Of a stretch of DNA of 64,000 bases, positions 59,277-64,000 are shown one piece after another. Within the stretch, counting starts at the first letter, position 1; the number at the start of each line of letters is the position of its first letter. Position numbers and translations under genes: made by a program. Source of the DNA: Chrysaora quinquecirrha (Eukaryota; Cnidaria; Scyphozoa; Semaeostomeae; Pelagiidae). The stretch covers positions 2,475,665 through 2,539,664 of the forward strand of contig JACTAT010000058.1 in assembly GCA_014526335.1 (NCBI GenBank), in the 5' to 3' direction. The notes under the pieces were generated by a model. It searched no databases and was not told the DNA's origin. It was given only the letters and a program-made list of their open reading frames with translations.

Positions 59277-59953
59277 CATCATATCAATACTGTGATCATC
59301 TAGCATATCATTATCATCATGATCCTAAACGTCAAGATCACCAGAATCATAATTATAATCAGCATAATCAGTATAATCATTATTACCAAAATCATCATCA
59401 TCATTGTAATCAAAATCTTCATAAGCAAGAGGTCGAGTTGAGATTAATTTAAAGAATGCTTCTCCCCTTTGATTCTTTGTCTGCTGCACACAGTTATAGC
59501 CAAAACACGGATTTAGATACATATTCAACAGGCAATCATTTGATACAGATAAGTTACTACAGCAAAAGAAAAAACTCATTCATTCTGAAGTCAGAAACGC
59601 CCCATTCAAACAACATGAATACTAGGTCTGGAACCCACGACTTCAGGGGAAAATACCGGAAAATTCGTCAAAAATTTTAAAAATTTAAGTATGAAAACGT
59701 AATGAACGATGAATAAGATAATACTTTATAAAAAGCAAATAAATCTCTTAACTTAATGCGTTTTGAAGAAGTTTCTTAGTCTAGGAAATAGAAAAGCACA
59801 AGCAGACAGGAGTTGTCTGTGTTCCAGCGTTTGTAAACAATGTTACAAATTTGCTCACGAATAAGAAAAACATATACATTTACCGTAGCTCTCTCTAACC
59901 AAACATAAGAATAGTGTAGCAAAAACCAAGAATTGAGCAGCATTGAACTTCAT
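52035..59953 (-). CDS. FST: Follistatin, complete coding sequence in five exons
   Basis: Minus strand exons in order: 59953-59884, 55025-54819, 54430-54218, 53365-53126, 52261-52035 (stop TAA 52037-52035). Lengths 70, 207, 213, 240 and 227 sum to 957 nt, 318 residues plus stop, with all splice phases matching. Exon 1 is a signal peptide (MKFNAAQFLVFATLFLCLV). Exon 2 is the N-terminal TB-like domain (GSCWSNSGKDGQC, FEQCC, VCKPC). Exons 3, 4 and 5 each hold one follistatin module: an EGF-like hairpin plus a Kazal domain (VCSTDQTTYRNECDLLRDKC; LCGTNGVTYLNRCFLRQAVC; VCGSNGVTYRNWCSLRSAAC). Secreted follistatin binds activins and some BMPs two-to-one and blocks receptor access. The domain order and one-domain-per-exon layout are those of vertebrate FST. 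The protein ends at the last Cys of FS3, so it resembles the short tissue-bound form. Intron 1 is long (4.86 kb). Confidence 0.96.
53700..53890. repeat. Dispersed repeat, forward copy
   Basis: GTTGACCCGGACCCACTGTC, GTAGTGACCAGTACATTCC and ATAAGGAAGTCTCAC match, in reverse, 56600-56725. Follistatin intron between FS1 and FS2. Confidence 0.65.
54218..54430 (-). other. Follistatin FS1 exon with basic heparin-binding-like cluster
   Basis: Encodes LCSGNRCDGSPC, then TKSSRRRARCVCDPDC, then the Kazal part KVCSTDQTTYRNECDLLRD. The run of basic residues (KSSRRRAR) lies exactly where vertebrate follistatin carries its heparin-binding loop in FS1. This would hold the secreted protein on proteoglycans. 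Confidence 0.9.
54485..54777. repeat. Degraded family D element with SINE 1 fragment and TATATCTCAA tandem repeat
   Basis: TTTTGGTACGGGTATGCGC on the left and GTGGGTGGGTTTGTAATAT ... CTGGGCG-CACATCCCC on the right are family D sequence. Between them are a tandem repeat of CTATATATCTCAATAT (54515-54590) and a reverse SINE 1 piece with GAGACCTCGACCCTGGC (54590-54655). Follistatin intron 2. Confidence 0.65.
56600..56725. repeat. Dispersed repeat, reverse copy
   Basis: Partner of 53700-53890. Contains CTTATAAGGA palindromes (TTTCCTTATAAGGA) and GGATCCGGGTCAACAG. Follistatin intron 1. Confidence 0.65.
56780..56875. repeat. AT microsatellite with ACTATAG arms
   Basis: A TATATA tract flanked on both sides by ATACTATAGA, making an AT-rich palindrome. 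Follistatin intron 1. Confidence 0.9.
57048..57200. repeat. Tandem repeat, about 38-bp unit
   Basis: Alternating GCGCAATGAGTGATACTTT and GCGCAATAAGTGATATTCG half-units, about four times, each built on GCGCAAT-AGTGATA. Follistatin intron 1. Confidence 0.92.
57277..57917 (-). other. Two adjacent anonymous ORFs inside follistatin intron 1 (possible exons or pseudoexons)
   Basis: 57917-57600 encodes a cysteine-containing stretch (VNLEICFPASADYLQN, NYSIKSFKLNESNK, HCSRCCYQ) with a donor-like AAGTAAGAAG at its end. 57558-57277, after AAAGAAAAG, encodes KERCKYQMKLKHESNHHKF, MECRVRKWNQEAEPE, then LSVINFRSDDVTTFECQPG. The spacing of Cys in ERCKYQ, MECRV and TTFECQ recalls an Ig-like fold, weakly. Neither half matches follistatin. 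They could be remnants of an extracellular receptor gene on the same strand. I do not recognise them. Confidence 0.25.
59047..59420. repeat. TCA/ATC microsatellite
   Basis: Long imperfect CATCAT/CATAAT repeat. The Met-rich minus-strand ORF here is a product of the repeat. A shorter run lies at 58425-58443. Follistatin intron 1. Confidence 0.96.
59325..59579 (-). other. Anonymous acidic ORF inside follistatin intron 1
   Basis: After a strong acceptor-like tract (TTTTTTCTTTTGCTGTAG) the frame encodes NDCLLNMYLNPCFGYNCVQQ, then RGEAFFKLISTRPLAYEDF, then an Asp/Tyr/Asn-rich tail ending at a stop. The tail comes from the adjoining TCA repeat. The start phase (needs 2 preceding bases) does not fit the follistatin signal exon (phase 1). 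It could be an old terminal exon of another gene, or chance. Confidence 0.22.
59884..59953 (-). other. Follistatin exon 1: start codon and signal peptide
   Basis: ATG at 59953-59951 is followed by a short polar N-region, a hydrophobic core (FLVFATLFLCLV) and RESYG, a reasonable cleavage area just before GSCW of the TB-like domain. The donor is GGTAAAT. Phase 1 joins the GA that opens exon 2 to give Gly. The exon was found by searching for a signal peptide in the right phase, since it is too short to show as an independent long ORF. Confidence 0.88.
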
Positions 59954-61029
59954 CTTGAATCTTGAATTATATATCGTAAGATGTATTTCATAAACAACGA
60001 AATGATACCCAATCCAGACTTATTCGTTCACCTTGCCTATCTGACTGAACCTGTCTAAAGTTTGTAATGAATCTGCCATTAACTGTTTGCCTACTTATGG
60101 CCCAGCGTGACTTAATGATTCACTTTGTAGCTACCGTCTATCACTTTAACAGCTGTCAAGACCTCTTTTCGGCATATGCTAATTTTCCCACTTGTTCAAG
60201 CTGATTATGCCACCATCACAGACAAAAATATCCATCCAAATGAGACAGTCTAGGAGCACCAGCTCGCTTCAAATTTCTCCCATTCAAATTTGTTTTCATC
60301 TTCAACAATTTAGAGCCAGGGAATTCTTTAAAAAGATCCTCATACCCTCGCATATATGTATCTACAATATCCAACTGCAAAAGCTCCAAAAAATCCTACA
60401 TGCATTTTTCAATAAACTACTGTATTTGTAAGAACTCCAGACTTCAAGTTTCGTAAAGCAAAGAATTTAAGAAACTGTAAAATAAACAACACAACGAGAC
60501 GAGTGTACATACAGTATTGTAAGTCAAAAACTCTTTTTCTGGTCCCAGAAACTATGTATATCCGCCAAAAACGCTAAAATAATGATCAAAGTTTCTTATA
60601 AGAAGTTGGTAGATAAATTGTGAACTGGAAATGTTAGAGAGAAAAGGTTTGTTTTCTTAAGAAACTCTTTCTGATTGGGGTAAAGAACCGAGACTTGGAT
60701 TTTCCGTTGTCAAATTGAATTTGTCTCAAAATTTCATTCATTCATTCATTTATTCACAAGTTCGTGATCGTATGATCACACATTGCACTGTAGTGTCTGT
60801 TTCTTGTCTGACACTAGCCCCTGGGGCTGGGGTGGGAATGCGAATGGTGTCACTTTCGGTTCTTCTGGTACAACAAGAAACAGCTGAAAGCACCAAGAAG
60901 GTGCATTAGATCTTATCCTATAAATAAATACAAGTCATGAATGGCAAACACAAGGATAGGCTTTGCACAAGCATTGACTATGGCACAAGTAGCATACATG
61001 TTCTTGAAAAAACTATTCTTAGTTATTCA

Positions 61030-61200
61030 TCCGAGCCTCGGCAGTTCCTTAATTTTTTGGAAATTTTCAGCCTCGAGTTCCTTATAAAGGTGTTCCTTAT
61101 AAAAAAACGTGTACCACAAATGGGATTAGAACCTGGACTGCATGACAATAGAGCCAACAACCTTTCCACTAAGCTATACGGTAGAGCTCAGTGAAATTAA
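61030..61200 (-). repeat. Family A end fragment joined to SINE 2 fragment
   Basis: AGTTCCTTATAAAGG ... AAAAAAACGTGTA (61030-61113) is a truncated A-family end. It is followed directly by a minus-strand SINE 2 head: on the reverse strand TAGCTTAGTGGAAAGG (a perfect A box) and CAGGTTCTAATCCC. Confidence 0.7.
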
Positions 61201-62174
61201 CGAATCAAAAGCTGTTCCGAATCCCTGTAAAGGCATGTTACTCAGAGCCTACTGCGCAATAATCGAAGTTTTCATGAGCCTGACATCAAGTACTTGAGCA
61301 CGAAGAAGACTACAGTATTGGAAGTATTGGTCCCAGTGGTTCACTGTTCAAGCTCCTAAACATATATCATGATCTGTAAAAGGGGGCACTAAAAGGATGT
61401 ACACTCTTTTTTATAAGAAACTAAGATTTTGGTCAGTACTCAAAGTATACTCCTATTCCCTAAAAGGGTATGTGCACTCTATCTAACACTTCTACACTAA
61501 AAGGATGTACCCTACTCCACTCCTATAACGTCCCCTTACTCATAAAGGCTCCCTACTTTCTCTCCGCAAATAGGGTCTTTCTCCTCTTGTTACCACTTCA
61601 CAATAGGGTTGTACTTTCTCTGCCCTCTCTTAGACAGGTTTCATAGTTCACTTTATCGACAAAAAAGTTCATTTTCCCTCGCACTTCTTGCAAGAAACTG
61701 AAGGCATTTGTTTTGAATGACGAAGATACCTTAGGATGAAAGGGTAACAATTTTATCCAGTTTCTGCTGAAAGGGTACAACGTCTTAGCAGTCAAGACGC
61801 GAGATATAGGGTTGAGTAAAGGGGTAATTCAAAACATTTTTAAAAAGTACTTTGTAACTGAAGATTAAACTAGCTACATGCAACAACCAATGATTGATTC
61901 CTCATAAGCCCAAAAACTGCTGCTGATGCATTTACGCAGCTCAGAAATGCATTTCGAAGGCTTTCCCACGGCATGCCACCTACATGGTTAATCTTATGTG
62001 GATTAAAATGGCAATTTCAGTTTAATCGCCAGATGCCGGTAGATACCAACAAGCATTAAAAGTTGAAGTTCAAAAAGAAAGAATTCGAGTTAGAAATTGA
62101 TGTGACTATCCAGATTACATGGGTTTTAAAGAGGCCAACAAAAACATCACGACAAAAACTGATTAAATAAGCAG

Positions 62175-62314
62175 GGGTAAAAGGATTCCTGTGTGTTGAT
62201 AATAAACTTAGCACACCAAGATTAATCGCAAAAAAACAAAATCGGCAAAGAGTCGAACAGAGGAAAATCTTTGTGTGGTAAGTTTATTATCAACACACAG
62301 GAATCCTCTTACCC
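62175..62314. repeat. 140-nt near-perfect hairpin (44-nt arms)
   Basis: Left arm 62175-62218 (GGGTAAAAGGATTCCTGTGT and onward) pairs with right arm 62271-62314, the reverse complement with three mismatches. The loop is about 52 nt. It does not match any other element family in the window. Confidence 0.9.
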
Positions 62315-63309
62315 ATGAATTGAACGAACCATTTCTTTGTTTGTCTGAAACGTGGTCTGAAACAGAAGAGCAATAACAACGTATCCCCAAACAACAAAAG
62401 AATTCTTTCGCTAACCTGTGGCTGGCTGTCGGTGAAGTAGCTAGTTATAAGAGTGCTACCAAATGTCCCCATGCACATTTTACAAAATTTATCGACGGTC
62501 GGCTATTTATTGGAACCAGACCAGTCTTATGAGATTCTCCGCTCAATTTTTCCATTACTCGCTCTAAACTAAAAGTTGCAACATAAAGCTAGCCCAAAGC
62601 TCAAGGCTAGGCCTTCCAAAAACAAATTTCGCTTCTTTTTCCAGGTCACAACAAATCAACTATGACCTAAAGTGTTCTCAGAACAACAGCATACTACTTG
62701 GCAAACCCAGCAAGACTTACCAGGCATGCTTGGAAATGGTTATTACAAGGGTGAATACTTTGACAGAGTACAAAAATCCTAATGTCCAGAGCTAAAAACA
62801 GGATCTCCTGATACATCGACAAAGGTAGGCTTGCTTACGCTATATTTAAAAGTTGAAAGCATCGCATAAAATTTCAAACCGATGTACGAAAAGACTATGC
62901 ACACATTTATGTTTGAATGAGAACTTTTTATCCCTTATGCTTTTCGCTATGATTTTATGCTTCCTTAGAGCTTCGGGATTTGTTAGGTTGTATCCTTGTC
63001 TGACCTGGCGCATTTGGTATCAGAGTGAGGTATTACCTTGTGCGCTAATGCCACTATATCTAATGCCACTACATATATCTAAAGCTACAGTGCTATAGTG
63101 CCAATGCATCGCCGTGCTAGAGGCTATCTATCTGGCACGGTGCGCTCTCAGTGCGACTGGTTCAAATGATCTAAACTAGGCCTAAATTGTTAGGGCCTAA
63201 TGAGATATTTCCTATAAGCACTATAGTTCTTCAGACAATTACACTCTCCACCTTACAGTTTTTGCAATGAAAGCGCAAAAGGTTTGCGAGCTGACTTGAT
63301 GTTTTGTGC

Positions 63310-63405
63310 TTTCGCCACGATGGAATCGGTTGGGATGACAGAGTTACTTTCCGAAGCTGTTTGAGCTGCGGTGGGTCGTGGGTTCGACTCCTCTCTATGA
63401 CTTCC
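63310..63405 (+). repeat. tRNA-like fragment
   Basis: GTCGTGGGTTCGACTCC is a good Pol III B box / T arm, preceded by a weak A-box-like GGTTGGGATGACAG. No complete cloverleaf is evident. Probably tRNA-derived. Confidence 0.35.
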
Positions 63406-63756
63406 CAAAAACACTTTTAAACTGACCAAATGCCCGATTAATTCATCGAATCACACAGGATTTTATACCAATAGAATACACCGATCTGAAAGACCGACAA
63501 AACCCAGTGAGTTCATTTATTAATATGTACATGACTGGAGGCACAATGAAAAATATAGCATACATTCTTACACAAGTAATACTGCATTAATACAACCGTC
63601 ATTTTCAGGATTGTTCGTCACTTGTGCATATTTTCCTGTAAAAGTAAAGTGAAAAGTTTAAGTTGCCGTTTAAGTCAACTACACTACTAACCTAGGGCTA
63701 TTCAGTCGACTTTACGCTCTACCCCTGGTCTGGATGCATTAGCATATAGCAGGGTG

Positions 63757-64000
63757 CAGCCACAAACGGCGCTCATAATTACCGACCAGGTACCCATTTA
63801 TACACATGGGTAGAGAGAGTCACATTTGTGTTAACAACTTGCCCAAGGTTGTTATCTATGCAACACAGATGGAAAGACCGTGAACATTGCCGTTGCGAGT
63901 CCTGTACGCTAACCACTGCACGCTAGTCACACACGGTGCTCATAACTACCGACCAGGTAACCATTTATAAACCTGGGTAGGTAGAGGCACATTTGTGTTA
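63757..64000. repeat. Direct repeat of a roughly 70-bp block, running off the window
   Basis: GCGCTCATAATTACCGACCAG ... ACATTTGTGTTA at 63757-63832 recurs with substitutions at 63934-64000. Between them, the reverse strand has GCAGTGGTTAGCGTACAGGA, which resembles a tRNA D/anticodon region, so the block is probably part of a SINE-like unit. Confidence 0.7.

Larger units (their letters stand above)
55026..59883 (-). other. Follistatin intron 1 (overview)
   Basis: 4.86 kb between the signal-peptide exon and the TB-domain exon. It contains a TCAA run (55163-55188), the repeats at 56600, 56780, 57048 and 59047, and the unassigned ORFs at 57277-57917 and 59325-59579. Between 55200 and 56500, and from 57950 to 58420, I see nothing coding. 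Confidence 0.6.
59954..64000. other. Region upstream of follistatin to the window end
   Basis: 59954 to about 60200 should contain the follistatin 5' UTR and promoter; no TATA box or other clear element is visible. Further on are an A-family end fragment (61030-61113), a SINE 2 fragment (61115-61200), an A3 end (61401-61450), a hairpin (62175-62314), a tRNA-like stretch (63310-63405) and a repeated block (63757-64000). No coding exon is convincing. Confidence 0.5.

Noticed and set aside
59055..59306. Methionine-rich minus-strand ORF
   Set aside because: It is the translation of the TCA microsatellite.

Overview
The window is animal nuclear DNA: AT-rich, dense in GT-AG introns, and full of short inverted-repeat transposons, SINEs, LINE fragments and simple repeats. 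The gene content (RNF126/115-type RING ligase, UNC13, follistatin), short phase-conserving introns and lineage-divergent but complete domain sets suggest an invertebrate, most plausibly an anthozoan cnidarian such as a stony coral or anemone. The taxon is an inference; no taxonomic marker is present.

Layout. (1) 121-7775, plus strand: the 3' part (10 visible exons) of an RNF126/RNF115-like E3 ubiquitin ligase. Its first exons lie before base 1. A degraded LINE sits in the intron before the RING exon. (2) 7776-10011: gene spacer with two inverted-repeat elements, then a locally CpG-rich stretch that probably holds the next promoter. (3) 10012-46502, plus strand: a UNC13/Munc13 gene. I could place 45 exons from an ATG that opens directly into the C2A domain, through a linker with a calmodulin-binding-like helix, C1, C2B, the MUN domain and C2C, to the stop. 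The reading frame is kept at every junction except one: a small inverted-repeat transposon lies in exon 28 (MUN domain), and about 27 expected residues after it are not visible. (4) 46503-52034: spacer with a duplicated block carrying an anonymous 226-codon ORF, and more mobile elements. (5) 59953-52035, minus strand: a follistatin gene resolved as five exons (signal peptide; TB-like N-terminal domain; FS1; FS2; FS3) totalling exactly 957 nt = 318 residues plus stop. (6) 59954-64000: spacer with a long near-perfect hairpin and tRNA-like repeats.

The three genes are functionally unrelated: ubiquitin transfer, priming of secretory or synaptic vesicles, and extracellular trapping of activin/BMP-type ligands. 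They form no operon. The non-coding part is unusually rich in non-autonomous DNA transposons. At least seven inverted-repeat families can be recognised from internal comparison alone, several with two to six copies in this one window. Some show 7-8 bp target duplications (hAT-like) and others TA ends (Tc1/mariner-like). I found no sign of a prokaryotic locus, CRISPR array or defence system. The most unusual points are the transposon inside a conserved UNC13 exon, the 140-nt hairpin upstream of follistatin, and possible unrecognised exons inside follistatin intron 1.
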